Shown one piece after another: positions 44,601 to 53,827 of a stretch of 64,000 bases of DNA. The translations under genes and the position numbers were made by a program. The DNA is from Stenotrophomonas sp. MMGLT7 (GTDB taxonomy: Bacteria > Pseudomonadota > Gammaproteobacteria > Xanthomonadales > Xanthomonadaceae), in assembly GCF_021168555.1 (NCBI RefSeq), contig NZ_JAJOZS010000002.1, positions 270,291 to 334,290 on the forward strand, written 5' to 3'. Under the pieces are notes generated by a model that saw only the letters and a list, made by a program, of their open reading frames with translations, did not search any database and was not told where the DNA came from. Position 1 is the first letter of the stretch; each line of letters begins with the position of its first letter.

Positions 44601-44611
44601 GTGGTCTGCAT
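41606..44611 (-). CDS. TonB-dependent outer-membrane receptor
   Basis: A 1001-residue 22-strand outer-membrane transporter. An N-terminal export signal with a basic start (RQAATSYRRGGPPRLLALVL, cleavage near AEA) is followed by a TonB-box-like LDAVSVVGSQIAGGG and the plug domain (ELIRSLPQMGDV, SLRSVGASNTLLLINGRR, near residues 95-150). The barrel has a long extracellular region and the C-terminal signature NLFDKDPPL...YYYVSVQKTW with terminal aromatic. No STN domain is present, so no FecIR-type signalling. Neighbouring GGT genes suggest a peptide-like substrate, not a siderophore, but the ligand is inferred. Confidence 0.93.
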   Translation of the reverse strand: MQTTGAGRQAATSYRRGGPPRLLALVLAGALPPVAEAQDARTTPPPADGAATPKQLDAVSVVGSQIAGGGAQMALPVISLDSEQIAATGATDGNELIRSLPQMGDVTWNPTWLGGGNSNAARGDIGSISLRSVGASNTLLLINGRRSVIHPTTATVDGAISTTTYNSNAIPMFGLERMDMLLDGAAAIYGSDAIAGVVDVVTRQNLPDGGGVQVEYGTVSGSHREDYQLNGYFGRDFAGGRGNVSLMYGFAHRSAQYNSDQWYTATSGLTRRADGTLVPGGSDSGLSTVTPYGRFQKYSDVGSSGGYYTIGANGQVVTGATPAVLADPNAVPGVTLSPEIDRGSFFGNARFDLTDSVQLFGELGYYQARSESWIGPASTSTTQPTYIDASVATVPAALADGADAISISNYLFADGGIRPVRVDNYQARALVGLRGWTGGGWNWETALLWSKSYADDDMVGVDVSKFVAAINDGSYDPFNGGGTATGDSTPSDPSSFMVHTHRKTTAELALWDFKINRPDLFSWYAGDIGLAAGVEYRYESLRDNRDPIIDGTYTYTDWYTGTVYDSNFFGHSSTPDSYGNRNVKSAFVEVAVPLVSAGQGIPLVQSLDVQLAGRYEDYSDVGDVAKPKLALAWKVFDSLLLRGSISEGFKAPNLELVNSSVLYRFNGYDDAVRCSALAASGAYANYLDCDAANALPGTGTSQNYAIRSVRTGNQNLKPELSKNSSFGFMFEPAFIPERFGKFSFGVDWWKIEIENPIGMLNDQNALYYDAYLRVVEGSSNPNVVRLAPTQADIDQFAGSGLEPVGEVDYVAATYTNMNALNAEGVDYSFSWRLRDTAWGDFSLLLNAARLKSYSQQPTTEEALVQSAIDAGLLNLMISAIGASNLVGMYSGNVGVKPEWKATATLVWQYDDWTVRVRNQYTDSVVYGLYGDASDFVVPSTQRWNLSVKRDFTGDFLNGFSVEAGARNLFDKDPPLNASGVYLASLYEPYGAYYYVSVQKTW

Positions 44612-45145
44612 GCGCAATGCCTCTCGATGGAAGGGCCGCGGTCGTCCGCGGCGGTACCCGCGGCCACATCCCCGGCCGCACGGCGGGCGCGCGATCCGGC
44701 ACGCCCGGTGGTTCGTATTGCAACGGCTCGCTGCCCGCACTCCCACTGCCGATCGCGCCAACCAGCGACAACATCCGGCCAATCACATGGCCATGCAGCA
44801 TGTCCACAGAATCCCCACGCCTGCCGGGCGGGCACGGGTGCACCTGCGGCGCGTCGCCGCCATGCGCACCCACCACCGACATGGACGGTCCAGTGTCGCG
44901 TCAACGTCCAGAACCTCGGTCGTGCGCGCCGCCATCGGCTCGCAGCGCAAGCCGCGGCACCCGCCATGACCGGTCCTGTCCTGGCAAGATCCGCAACGCA
45001 GCGATGCGAGTCGGCGGCAAGTAATGTCCGGCGTTCGAGCGTTGACGCGACACTAGCGCAGTACGCCTGGCCGGCAGCGGCGGCCGGCGGGTGGGTCCCT
45101 TCCCGGCGGGTGGGCAACGGGCAGTCGCCGGCACCGCCCGCAAAC
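44612..45145. other. Intergenic interval upstream of the TonB receptor
   Basis: About 530 bp between tkt's terminator and the receptor gene. No gene with protein-like composition is seen on either strand. The receptor promoter should lie at the left end; no operator was recognised. Confidence 0.4.
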
Positions 45146-45177
45146 GCGAAAAGGCCGGGAAATCCCGGCCTTTTCGC
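45146..45177 (-). terminator. Terminator of tkt
   Basis: 15-bp perfect inverted repeat GCGAAAAGGCCGGGA / TCCCGGCCTTTTCGC with a two-base centre. Read on the minus strand it gives a GC stem followed by CCTTTTCGC, a good rho-independent terminator, 20 bp after the tkt stop. Confidence 0.85.
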
Positions 45178-45196
45178 TGTCACTACCCGTACTGGA

Positions 45197-47200
45197 TCAA
45201 CCCAGCGATTTCGCCGCCTGCACCACGTGCCCGGCGGTGATGCCGAAATGCTTGAACAGCTCGTCGGCCGGCGCGGAGGCGCCGAAGCTGTCGATGCCGA
45301 CCACCGCGCCGTCCAGGCCCACGTACTGGCGCCAGAAGCCGGTGACCCCGGCCTCCACCGCCACGCGCCGGCGCACCGCGGCCGGCAGCACCGACTCGCG
45401 ATAGGCCGCGTCCTGGCGCTCGAACACGTCGGTCGAGGGCATCGACACCACGCGCGTCCTCAGGCCCTCGGCATCGAGCGCCTGCTTCGCCTCCACCGCC
45501 AGCCCGACCTCCGAGCCGGTAGCGATCAGGATCACGTCCGGCGTGCCGCCCTCGGCCTCGGCCAGCACGTAGCCGCCGCGCTCGATCAGCTTGACCTGGC
45601 CTTCGCTGCGCGGCTGGTGCGGCAGGTTCTGGCGGCTGAACACCAGGCAGCTGGGACCGTCCTGGCGGGTGATGGCCGCCTTCCACGACACCGCCGACTC
45701 GACTGCGTCGCACGGGCGCCAGACGTCGTTGTTGGGGATGTAGCGCAGGCTGGCCAGGTGCTCGACCGGCTGGTGGGTGGGGCCGTCCTCGCCCAGGCCG
45801 ATCGAGTCGTGGGTGTAGACGTGGATCGCGTGCGCCGGCACCAGAGCGCTCATGCGCACGCCGTTGCGCGCGTAGTCGCTGAACACCAGGAAGGTGGCAT
45901 CGAACGGGATGAAGCCGCCGTGCAGCGCCAGGCCGTTGGCGATGGCGGTCATGCCGAACTCGCGCACGCCGTAGTGGATGTAGTTGGCATCGGCCGAATC
46001 GCCGACCACCGAGTGCGCGCCCTTCCACAGCGTCAGGTTGGAATGGGCCAGGTCGGCCGAGCCGCCGACGATCTCCGGCAGCAGCGGCGCGAACGCCTCG
46101 ATCGCCTGCTGCGAGGCCTTGCGCGAGGCGATCGTCGGGCCTTCCGTCTGCACCTTGGCGATGTAGGCGTCGGCGGCGGACACGAAGTCCTCCGGCAGCT
46201 CGCCGTGCGAGCGCCGGGTCAGCTCGGTGGCCTGCTCGGGGAAGTGCCGGGCGTACTTGTCGAACATCTGCTCCCACTCGGCCTGGCGCAGCGTGCCGGC
46301 GCCGTTGGCGCGCCAGCCGTCGCGGATCTGCTGCGGGATCTCGAACGCGGCGTACGGCCAGTCCAGCGCCTTGCGCGTGGCCTCCAGCTCGTCCTTGCCC
46401 AGCGGTGCGCCGTGCGAGGATTCCTTGCCTGCCTTGGCCGGCGAACCGAAGCCGATCGTGGTGCGGCAGCACAGCAGCGTCGGCCGCCCGTCCTCGGCCA
46501 CGGCGACCTCGATGGCGGCCTTGATCGCGTCGGCATCGTGGCCGTCGACGTCGCGGATCACCTGCCAGCCATAGGCCTCGAAGCGCTCGGGGGTGTTGTC
46601 GCTGAACCAGCCGGCGGTGTCGCCGTCGATGGAGATGCGGTTGTCGTCCCAGAAGCACACCAGCTTGCCCAGGCCCCAGGTGCCGGCCAGCGAGGCGGCC
46701 TCGTGGGAGATGCCCTCCATCAGGCAGCCGTCGCCCAGGAACACCCAGGTGCGGTGGTCGACGATGTCGAACTCGGGGCGGTTGTAGCGCTGCGCCAGCA
46801 GCTTCTCGGCCAGGGCGAAGCCCACCGCGTTGGCGAAGCCCTGCCCCAGCGGGCCGGTGGTGGTCTCCACCCCGGGGGTGTCGCGGCGCTCGGGATGGCC
46901 CGGCGTCTTGCTGTGCAGCTGGCGGAACTGCTTGAGGTCGTCCAGCGACAGCTCGTAGCCGGACAGGTGCAGCAGCGCGTACTGCAGCATCGAGCCGTGG
47001 CCGTTGGAGAGCACGAAGCGGTCGCGGTTGAACCACTTCGGATTGTTGGGGTTGTGGCTGAGGAAATCGTTCCACAGCACTTCGGCGATGTCGGCCATGC
47101 CCATGGGCATGCCGGGATGGCCGGAATTGGCGGCCTGCACCGCGTCGGCGGCGAGGAAACGGAGGGCGTTGGCGAGCTGGCGGCGGGTGGGCTGCGTCAT
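45197..47200 (-). CDS. tkt: Transketolase
   Basis: A 667-residue thiamine diphosphate enzyme of the pentose phosphate pathway exchanging two-carbon units between sugar phosphates. TPP/Mg binding is in [20 protein letters not shown] through [14 protein letters not shown] (residues ~150-185). Substrate and catalytic histidines are in [14 protein letters not shown] and [15 protein letters not shown], and the transketolase signature is in [16 protein letters not shown]. The ATG at 47200 begins [15 protein letters not shown]. It lies on the same strand as gap, pgk, pyk and fba; the 23 kb between tkt and gap hold unrelated genes on both strands. A strong terminator follows. Confidence 0.95.
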   Translation of the reverse strand: MTQPTRRQLANALRFLAADAVQAANSGHPGMPMGMADIAEVLWNDFLSHNPNNPKWFNRDRFVLSNGHGSMLQYALLHLSGYELSLDDLKQFRQLHSKTPGHPERRDTPGVETTTGPLGQGFANAVGFALAEKLLAQRYNRPEFDIVDHRTWVFLGDGCLMEGISHEAASLAGTWGLGKLVCFWDDNRISIDGDTAGWFSDNTPERFEAYGWQVIRDVDGHDADAIKAAIEVAVAEDGRPTLLCCRTTIGFGSPAKAGKESSHGAPLGKDELEATRKALDWPYAAFEIPQQIRDGWRANGAGTLRQAEWEQMFDKYARHFPEQATELTRRSHGELPEDFVSAADAYIAKVQTEGPTIASRKASQQAIEAFAPLLPEIVGGSADLAHSNLTLWKGAHSVVGDSADANYIHYGVREFGMTAIANGLALHGGFIPFDATFLVFSDYARNGVRMSALVPAHAIHVYTHDSIGLGEDGPTHQPVEHLASLRYIPNNDVWRPCDAVESAVSWKAAITRQDGPSCLVFSRQNLPHQPRSEGQVKLIERGGYVLAEAEGGTPDVILIATGSEVGLAVEAKQALDAEGLRTRVVSMPSTDVFERQDAAYRESVLPAAVRRRVAVEAGVTGFWRQYVGLDGAVVGIDSFGASAPADELFKHFGITAGHVVQAAKSLG

Positions 47201-47617
47201 GACGGGTCTGGATGCGGGAGACGCCCGCCGGGATGCGGGCGCGCCATTGTCCCACCCGTGCCCGGCGCTGTCGCGGTTGCGCGGCCCGGCCGGCGCTGCT
47301 AGGGGACCTGGGCAGAGGCTATCGCGCCGATGCCCTTGGTTGTCAGGGAACATTCCCGTGCACCCTGCGCCAGCGCCGTGGCCGGGGTAAGCGCGGCGCG
47401 CCCGGGACACGCGTCCGGCGCGTGGCTGCGGCCCGGGTGCGACCATCGGCCCTACCCAGGCCGCGATTCCGTTCCCGTGCTTTCGGTCGTGCAGCAGGTC
47501 GGGCCGGCGTCCGCGACGCCCCGCAAGCCCGAATTCCCCCGGATCGGCCGCGTAGGGGCCGAGCTAGCGGGGATCGCCACGATCCCCGCGAACGACATCA
47601 AGCCTCCCGGACCCGCA
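47201..47617. other. Intergenic interval, symporter / tkt
   Basis: 417 bp with the tkt promoter at its left end. GCCCGGGACACGCGTCCGGC near 47396 resembles the REP-like sequence after cysK. No gene is seen. Confidence 0.4.
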
Positions 47618-48940
47618 TCAGGCCCCGGCGGCGGGCTCGGCTTCGTCCTCCTCGCCCCTGGACACCATCGTCGCCAGCACCAGGTCGCCGGTGACGTTGA
47701 GCGTGGTGCGGCACATGTCCAGGAAGCGGTCCACGCCGAGGATGATGCCGATGCCTTCCGGCGGCACCCCGACCATCGCGCAGATCAGCGCCACCACCGG
47801 CAGCGAGCCGGCCGGCACGCCGGCGGTGCCGATGCCGCCGAGGATGCACACGAACATCACCATGAACTGCTGGCCGATATCCAGCTCCACGCCGAAGAAC
47901 TGCGCCAGGAACAGCACCGTCACGCCCTCGAACAGCGCGGTGCCGTTCTGGTTGGCGGTGGCGCCCACGGTCAGCACGAAGCGCGAGACCTTGTTGGGCA
48001 GCTTCAGGTTCTGCTCGGCCACGCGCAGCGAGGTCGGCAGGGTGGCGTTGCTGGAGGCGGTGGAGAACGCCATCACCATCACCTCCTGTATCTGCTTGAA
48101 CCACGCCAGCGGCGACCAGCCGGCAAAGCGCACCGCCGCCGAATAGACCACGATCATGTGCAGCGCCAGCGCCAGCACCACCACGCCCACGTAGGCGCCC
48201 AGCTTGATCAGCAGGTCCCAGCCGAACAGCGCGGCCAGGTTGAACATGAAGCAGAACACCGCATACGGCGCCAGCCGGATCACCAGCCCGATCAGCGTCA
48301 TCGAGATCTCGAACAGGCCCTCGACCGCGCGCTTGAAGGTGCCGGTGTTGTCGCTGCGGGTCAGCACCAGGCCGATGCCGACCATCAGCGCGAAGAACAT
48401 CACCCCCAGGATCTCGTTGTTGCCGGCTGCGCCGACCACGTTGTCCGGCACGATCGACAGCAGCATGTTGATGCCGCTGGGCTGGCCGCCGCCGGAGGCG
48501 TTGCTGCTGATGATCGCCTGCGCGCGCTCGGCGCCGGCATCGAGCATCTGCTGCGCGGCGGCCGGGTCCACGCCTGCGCCGGGCTTGAGCCAGTTCACCA
48601 GCAGCAGGCCGATCGCCACCGCGATGCCCGACACCACCACCGTGTAGCCCAGCGTGCGCCAGCCGATGCGTCCCAGCGAACGGATGTCGCCCATCTCCGC
48701 CACGCCGACCACCAGCGCCGAGAACAGCAGCGGGATCACCAGCATGAAGATCAGCCGCAGGAACAGCGTGCCGGCCGGCTGGGTGACGTAGCTGGTCAGC
48801 CACTGCACCCATTGCGCGTCGGCGCCGCTGGTAGTGTGCACGATCAGCCCCAGCAGCAGGCCCGCGCAGAAACCGATGCCCATCTTCCAGTGCAGGGGCA
48901 ATCCTTTGCGCTTGTCGGGCTTGGCGGAGGCGTCCGTCAT
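47618..48940 (-). CDS. Dicarboxylate/amino acid:cation symporter (DAACS family)
   Basis: A 440-residue inner-membrane transporter of the GltP/DctA family, taking up glutamate, aspartate or C4-dicarboxylates with sodium or protons. Family hallmarks are the serine-rich hairpin tip FSTASSNATLPTSL (residues ~275-290), the TM7 motif NQNGTALFEG in place of NMDGT, and GVDRFLDMCRTTLNVTGD in TM8. An unusually long, glycine/serine-containing loop (SSNASGGGQPSGIN) follows the third or fourth helix. The start at 48940 follows AAGG. It is monocistronic, upstream of tkt on the same strand. The precise substrate is not certain. Confidence 0.9.
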   Translation of the reverse strand: MTDASAKPDKRKGLPLHWKMGIGFCAGLLLGLIVHTTSGADAQWVQWLTSYVTQPAGTLFLRLIFMLVIPLLFSALVVGVAEMGDIRSLGRIGWRTLGYTVVVSGIAVAIGLLLVNWLKPGAGVDPAAAQQMLDAGAERAQAIISSNASGGGQPSGINMLLSIVPDNVVGAAGNNEILGVMFFALMVGIGLVLTRSDNTGTFKRAVEGLFEISMTLIGLVIRLAPYAVFCFMFNLAALFGWDLLIKLGAYVGVVVLALALHMIVVYSAAVRFAGWSPLAWFKQIQEVMVMAFSTASSNATLPTSLRVAEQNLKLPNKVSRFVLTVGATANQNGTALFEGVTVLFLAQFFGVELDIGQQFMVMFVCILGGIGTAGVPAGSLPVVALICAMVGVPPEGIGIILGVDRFLDMCRTTLNVTGDLVLATMVSRGEEDEAEPAAGA

Positions 48941-49368
48941 CGGCGAGACCTTTTCTTCAGTGAGGGGGGAAACGCCGAGCTTAGCAAACACTGAACGATC
49001 CGCCCGCCCCATGGCGCGCATGCAGGCGATACGGGGGGACGCGAACATCGCCCGTTCCCAGGCCTGCCGGGTTGCCGAAAGGACGCCCAAGCCGCGACCG
49101 GGCTCTACCCGGACAAGCGTCCCCGGCTTCCCCCAAACCCGGGGCGGAGACTGCGCTCTCCCCAGGCCTCGGAACGTGTTCACGATCTCCCGTAGGAGCG
49201 ACTTCAGTCGCGATGGGGCTCTACCGGTAGAGTCCCATCGCGACTGAAGTCGCTCCTACAGGTCGCTCCTACAGGCCGCTCCACAGGCGCCCCTCGCGGC
49301 TTGTCATTGCTGAGCCACAGCGACCGATCGGCCTCTGCTGCATCCATCCTGAGACCACGAACGGGCTC
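48941..49368. other. Intergenic interval with REP pair
   Basis: 428 bp between the Bat operon and the symporter gene. It holds the REP pair at 49192-49272; the rest shows no gene. Confidence 0.5.
49192..49272. repeat. REP pair (second copy)
   Basis: 26-bp perfect arms at 49192-49217 and 49234-49259 starting GTAGGAGCGACTTCAG, around a centre containing the palindrome CTCTACCGGTAGAG. Trailing half-units GTCGCTCCTAC and a degenerate GCCGCTCC follow. It is the same element as 25279-25357. Confidence 0.9.
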
Positions 49369-51063
49369 TCAGCGCCGCGGATACAGGGGCGGCAGCGCAT
49401 CGGCCGGCGCCGGCGCCTGCACCTCGAAGCGCGGCCCCTGCCTGAATGCCTCGCGCAACTGGCTGCGCACGGCGGCGATGTCGCCGTCGCCGCCCCAGCG
49501 GGCACGCTGCATCGAAGCGATGGCAGCGCGTTGGGCGGGGTCCGCCAGCCGCGATTGCAGTGCATCCAGGTCGGCGACGCCGGCCATCTCGCACAGCAGC
49601 CGGGCGACCTCGTCCAGCCCGCCGGCATCGATGGCGCGGCGCAGCTCGCCAGGACCCTGCCTGGACCTGACCGGCGCCGCGTCCGGCGCTGCCGGCGCAA
49701 CCGCGGCCGCATGCCCGCGGCGGCGGCGCGACAGCGCCCAGGCAAGCGTTGCCAGCCACAGCAGCGCGAACACCGCGGCCAGTGCGATCCACAGCGTCGG
49801 CGCACGCGTGGCCGCCGGCAGCGCAAGGCCGTTGCCGGCAGCCGCAGGGGCGTCCTGCGCCTCATCCGCGGCCGGCAGGGCCGGCGGGGCGGACGCGGGC
49901 GGATCGCCGCCGGCGCCTGCGGCCACGTCCAGCGTCAGGTCCGGCAAGCGTGCATTGCGGGCGGTTGCCGATGCCACGTCCCACCAGGTCACCTGCATGC
50001 CCGGTACCACCAGGCGGCCGGGACGGCTGGGCACGATCGAGTAGCGGCGCGTCAGCTTCAGCCGCGGGGTATCGCCATCGAAATGCTCCTCGGCCTGGGC
50101 CGGCTCGGCGAACACCTGCGCGCCGGGGACGGAGGGCACCGGCAGTTCCGGGAACTGCGCCTGGGTGGCGCCCTGCGCCGTGGCCTCGACCACCAGGGTC
50201 GCCGCCTCGCCGGTGCGCGCCTGCTGCGGCGTGGCGGTGTAGTGCAGTTGCAGGCTGCGCAGCGGCAGCCATGGCTGTGGCGCGCCATCGGGTTGCGGCT
50301 GCACCTGCAGCGTCCGCGGCGCGCTGGCCGCGCTCAGGCGGCCGCTGCCGCGGCCGAAGTAGTCGTCGAAGAAGCCGCCCACCGCGCGTCCGTCGAAACG
50401 CGCCGGCGGCAGCACCAGCTCGCCGCTGCGCTCGGGCACCAGCAGGAAGCGGCGCTCGACCACGTTGTAGCGGCGCCCGCCGATCTCGCGCACGCTGTTG
50501 GCGTCGTCGCCCACCCGCTGCAGCGAGGCGCCGGAGGGCGTGGGCAGGTCCAGTTCGCCGGAGGCGAGCTGGGTGGCGAAGTACAGCCGCAGCACCACGC
50601 CCACGCTCTGCTGCACGTACGGCCGGGCATCGTCCACCTCGGTTTCCAGGAACACCACTTCGTCGCCGCGGCGCGTGGCGGCGGGCGCCGCCGCCGCGGC
50701 TGCCACGCTCAGGCGCAACGGGGCGGTGCTGTCGCTGCCCAGGCGCAACGCCGGAATCGTCAGCTCGCCGCTGCGGCGCGGCGTCAGTACCACGCCGAAC
50801 AGCGACCTGGTGCTCATCGCGCCATTGACCATCTGCACCTGGCGGCTGCTGTTCTGGTCGCGGATGTCGAAGTCGGCGCGCAGCGGCGACAGATCCGGCG
50901 CCGCCGCGCTGGCATCGGTCTCGATGTTCAAGGTGACGCTGTCGCCCAGCGCCACCTCGCTGCGGTCCAGCCACGCGCGGCTGGCGGCCGCGGCGCACGG
51001 CATCCATCCGGCGAACAGCAGCGACAGGGTCACGAGAACCAGGATGTTCGACCTGCGGATCAT
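49369..51063 (-). CDS. batD: BatD family protein
   Basis: A 564-residue membrane-anchored periplasmic protein. Signal peptide, then beta-sandwich BatD repeats: ASRAWLDRSEVALGDSVTLN near residue 27, EVDDARPYVQQSVGVVLRLY near 140, and LHYTATPQQARTGEAATL near 265. A single membrane helix (TLWIALAAVFALLWLATLAW, ~residues 425-445) and a cytosolic tail follow. BatD ('oxygen tolerance') proteins partner the VWA proteins BatA/B and the MoxR ATPase; the molecular role is poorly understood. It is the last gene of the operon, overlapping the previous gene by ATGA. Confidence 0.9.
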   Translation of the reverse strand: MIRRSNILVLVTLSLLFAGWMPCAAAASRAWLDRSEVALGDSVTLNIETDASAAAPDLSPLRADFDIRDQNSSRQVQMVNGAMSTRSLFGVVLTPRRSGELTIPALRLGSDSTAPLRLSVAAAAAAPAATRRGDEVVFLETEVDDARPYVQQSVGVVLRLYFATQLASGELDLPTPSGASLQRVGDDANSVREIGGRRYNVVERRFLLVPERSGELVLPPARFDGRAVGGFFDDYFGRGSGRLSAASAPRTLQVQPQPDGAPQPWLPLRSLQLHYTATPQQARTGEAATLVVEATAQGATQAQFPELPVPSVPGAQVFAEPAQAEEHFDGDTPRLKLTRRYSIVPSRPGRLVVPGMQVTWWDVASATARNARLPDLTLDVAAGAGGDPPASAPPALPAADEAQDAPAAAGNGLALPAATRAPTLWIALAAVFALLWLATLAWALSRRRRGHAAAVAPAAPDAAPVRSRQGPGELRRAIDAGGLDEVARLLCEMAGVADLDALQSRLADPAQRAAIASMQRARWGGDGDIAAVRSQLREAFRQGPRFEVQAPAPADALPPLYPRR

Positions 51064-52820
51064 TTGCCTTCCCGTTGCCTGCGTTGGTATTCCAGCTGGA
51101 ACTTGTTGCGCAGCAGGCTGCCAGGGTCGTCCGGCAGCCGCCGCATCCAGGCCTCCACCGCCTGCCGCTGCTCGCGCTCGGCCTGGGTCTCGCCGGGTCT
51201 GGCCGCTTCGGCCTGTTCCGGCGAATCCTGCTGCCCGGACTGTTGTTGCGCCATCGCCTGCTGCATGCGCTCGCGCTGTGCCTGGTCGGCCTGCTGCTGG
51301 GACTGTTCGTCCCTGGGCGCATCGGCCTGCGCTGCGTCCTCCCGCGACGGCTGCTCGCGCTGCTGCGCATCCGCTTGCCGCCGCTGCGCATCATCGTCGC
51401 CCGGCTGCCCGGCCTGCGGCTGCCCGTCGCTGCCCGGCGATGGTTTCGAATCCTGCTGTGGCTGCTGTGGCTGCTGCGGCTGGCCCTGCTGCCCGCCGCC
51501 CTGCGATTGCTGGCGCTTGCGTGCCGCCTCCACCACCGCACGGTTGGCAACCGCGTCGGGCATCTGCGGATGCGCCGCCAGGGCGCGATCGTAGGCGGCG
51601 ATCGCCTCGTCGTACTGTCCCTGCCGCGCCAGCGCATTGCCCAGGTTGTACCAGCCCTGGTCGCTGTCGATGCCCTCGAACTGTTGCTGCGCCCTGGCGA
51701 AATCGCCCTGCCGATAGGCCTGCACGCCGGCTTCCAGCCGCTGTTGCTGGACCTGGTCGGCACGGCGCCACCAGCCCCCCTGCTCGGCCGCGGCGGCCGG
51801 CTGCGGCAACGGCAGCAGGCACAACAGCGCCAGTGCCGGGAATCCACCGCGGCGACGGAAGGCAAGCAGCAGCAACAGCATCAGCGGCGGCAGCAGCCAA
51901 TAGCCCTCGTCCAGCCAGACCCGGCCGCTCTGCTCGCCGCCGCCGGCGTCGCGGACATCGCCTGGCGCCAGCACGCCCAGCGAACGCAGGTCGCCGTCGT
52001 CGGCGCCGAGGCTGGCGTAGCGGCCGCCCCCGGCGGCGGCGAGCGCGCGCAACGAGGATTCGTCCAGCCGGGCCTGGGCGATGGCGCCGGTGGCGGCGTC
52101 GCGATAGGCGGCCCCCTGCGCCGTGCCCAGGCCCAATGCCGATACCGCGTAGCCCTGCGCCGCCGCGCGCGCAGCGGCCGCGCGCGCGTCGCCGTCGGCA
52201 TGGTCGGTGAGCAGCAGGATGTCGCCGCGCGGGAACCCCGCCTGCTGCAGCAACCGCGCCGCCGCGTCGATGGCACGATCGCCACGCTGTCCCGCCAGCG
52301 GCATCACCGCCGGCGACAGCGCATCCAGGAACAGGGCGACATTGGCCGCGTCGGCAGTCAGCGGCGCCACCGTGAAGGCATCGCCGGCATAGGCCAGCAG
52401 CGCCACCTCGCCGCCGCTGCGCTCGCGCAGCAGCGTGGCCAGCTTGGCCCGCGCCTGCAGCAGCCGCGACGGCGGCAGGTCGTTGGCCTCGATCGACGGC
52501 GACAGGTCCAGCGCGATCACCAGCGGCATGCGCGATTGCCACAGCGGCTGCTCGCTCTGGCGCCAGCTCGGCCCGGCCAGCGCCAACACCGCCAGCACGT
52601 AGCCGATCGCCGCCAGGCACAGGCCCGCCAGCGATGCCCTGCCGCCGCCGACCGCCAGGTGGCGCAGCAGGTGCGCATCGACATTGCCGCGCCACACGTC
52701 GGCCCGGCGCTGGCGCAGCCGCCACAGCCAGATGCCGGGCAGCAGCCCCGCCAGCGCCCACAGCCATTCCGGCCGCAGGAAATGCAGCGACGCGGCGAAC
52801 GCTGGCACGTACGCGCTCAT
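51060..52820 (-). CDS. VWA-TPR fusion protein (BatB/BatC)
   Basis: A 586-residue protein joining BatB and BatC. Two N-terminal membrane helices precede a von Willebrand A domain (residues ~90-285) with MIDAS residues in IALDLSPSIEAND and LLTDHADGD. Another helix (LPPLMLLLLLAFRR) is followed by TPR repeats (WYNLGNALARQGQYDEAIAA, near residue 400) and a long Gln/Asp/Glu-rich disordered tail of ~120 residues. Its start overlaps the BatA stop and its stop overlaps BatD (ATGA both times). Probably an envelope-associated scaffold assembled with MoxR; the function is inferred from family context. Confidence 0.9.
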   Translation of the reverse strand: MSAYVPAFAASLHFLRPEWLWALAGLLPGIWLWRLRQRRADVWRGNVDAHLLRHLAVGGGRASLAGLCLAAIGYVLAVLALAGPSWRQSEQPLWQSRMPLVIALDLSPSIEANDLPPSRLLQARAKLATLLRERSGGEVALLAYAGDAFTVAPLTADAANVALFLDALSPAVMPLAGQRGDRAIDAAARLLQQAGFPRGDILLLTDHADGDARAAAARAAAQGYAVSALGLGTAQGAAYRDAATGAIAQARLDESSLRALAAAGGGRYASLGADDGDLRSLGVLAPGDVRDAGGGEQSGRVWLDEGYWLLPPLMLLLLLAFRRRGGFPALALLCLLPLPQPAAAAEQGGWWRRADQVQQQRLEAGVQAYRQGDFARAQQQFEGIDSDQGWYNLGNALARQGQYDEAIAAYDRALAAHPQMPDAVANRAVVEAARKRQQSQGGGQQGQPQQPQQPQQDSKPSPGSDGQPQAGQPGDDDAQRRQADAQQREQPSREDAAQADAPRDEQSQQQADQAQRERMQQAMAQQQSGQQDSPEQAEAARPGETQAEREQRQAVEAWMRRLPDDPGSLLRNKFQLEYQRRQREGK

Positions 52821-53827
52821 CGCCACCTCCGCGGCAGCACGAAGGCCAGCAGTGCCAGCGCCAGTCCCGCCGCCAGCGGCCAGACGTAGCGTTCGATGCG
52901 CGGACGCACCGCCGGCCCGGCCGCCTGCACCGGCTCCAGCCGGTCCAGCTCGGCATAGATCCCGGCCAGCTGCTCGGTGTCGCGCGCGCGGAAAAAACGG
53001 CCACCGGTTTCCCGGGCGATGCGGCGCAGCGTGTCCTCGTCCACCTGGTCCTCGCCGCCGGCATCGATGGGGATGCCGAACAGCGAGTAGCCGCCGCTGC
53101 CGCCGAAGGCGACGGTGTACACGCGCACGTGCTCGGCCTTGGCCAGCTCGGCCGCGCGCAGCGGCTCCAGCACGCCGGCGGTGTTGACGCCGTCGGTGAG
53201 CAGGATCAGCACGCGCTGGCCCTCGGGTTGTTCGCGCAGGCGCTTGACCGCCAGGCCGATGGCATCGCCCACCGCGGTCTCGCGCCCGGCCAGGCCGACC
53301 ACGCTGTCGCGCAGCTGCTCGCGCACCGATTCGCGGTCGCCGGTCAGCGGCGTCAGCGCGTAGGCGCGCTGGCCGAACACCAGCAGGCCGACGCGGTCGC
53401 CGGCGCGGCGGTCGAGGAAGTCGGCCAGCACCGCCTTGGCAGCGGTGAGGCGATCGACCACGCGCCCGCCCAACTGCATGTCCGGCTCGCTCATGCTGCC
53501 CGAAAGGTCCACCGCCAGCATCATCTGCCGCGCCTGCTGCGGCGGCATCACCGCCTCGCCGAGCTGCTGCGGCCGTGCCGCGGCGGCGCACAGGCAGGCC
53601 CACGCCAGCCACAGCAGCGCGGTGCCGAGGTGCGCCGCATGTCCGTCGGCGCCGGCCGCGCCTACGGTGCGCAGGCGCGCACCGTAGGGCACGCGCAGCG
53701 CCGGCACGCGGCTGCGCCAGGCCGGCAGCCAGCGCATCAGCAGCGGCAGCGGCAACGCCAGCCACAGCCACGGCCAGGCGAAGCCGTCCAGCCAGTTGCC
53801 GAGCCCGCCGCCTTCGAACCAGCTCAT
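52817..53827 (-). CDS. batA: VWA domain membrane protein BatA
   Basis: A 336-residue protein with N-terminal helices (residues ~17-32 and ~68-85), a VWA domain with perfect MIDAS residues D107, S109 and S111 in AVDLSGSMSEPD, the metal-site threonine in GRETAVGDAIG and LLTDGVN, and a C-terminal helix (YVWPLAAGLALALLAFVLP). The VWA domain faces the cytoplasm or periplasm depending on helix count; related proteins act as MoxR-ATPase partners. It sits between DUF4381 and BatB/C with 4-nt overlaps on both sides. Confidence 0.9.
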   Translation of the reverse strand: MSWFEGGGLGNWLDGFAWPWLWLALPLPLLMRWLPAWRSRVPALRVPYGARLRTVGAAGADGHAAHLGTALLWLAWACLCAAAARPQQLGEAVMPPQQARQMMLAVDLSGSMSEPDMQLGGRVVDRLTAAKAVLADFLDRRAGDRVGLLVFGQRAYALTPLTGDRESVREQLRDSVVGLAGRETAVGDAIGLAVKRLREQPEGQRVLILLTDGVNTAGVLEPLRAAELAKAEHVRVYTVAFGGSGGYSLFGIPIDAGGEDQVDEDTLRRIARETGGRFFRARDTEQLAGIYAELDRLEPVQAAGPAVRPRIERYVWPLAAGLALALLAFVLPRRWR

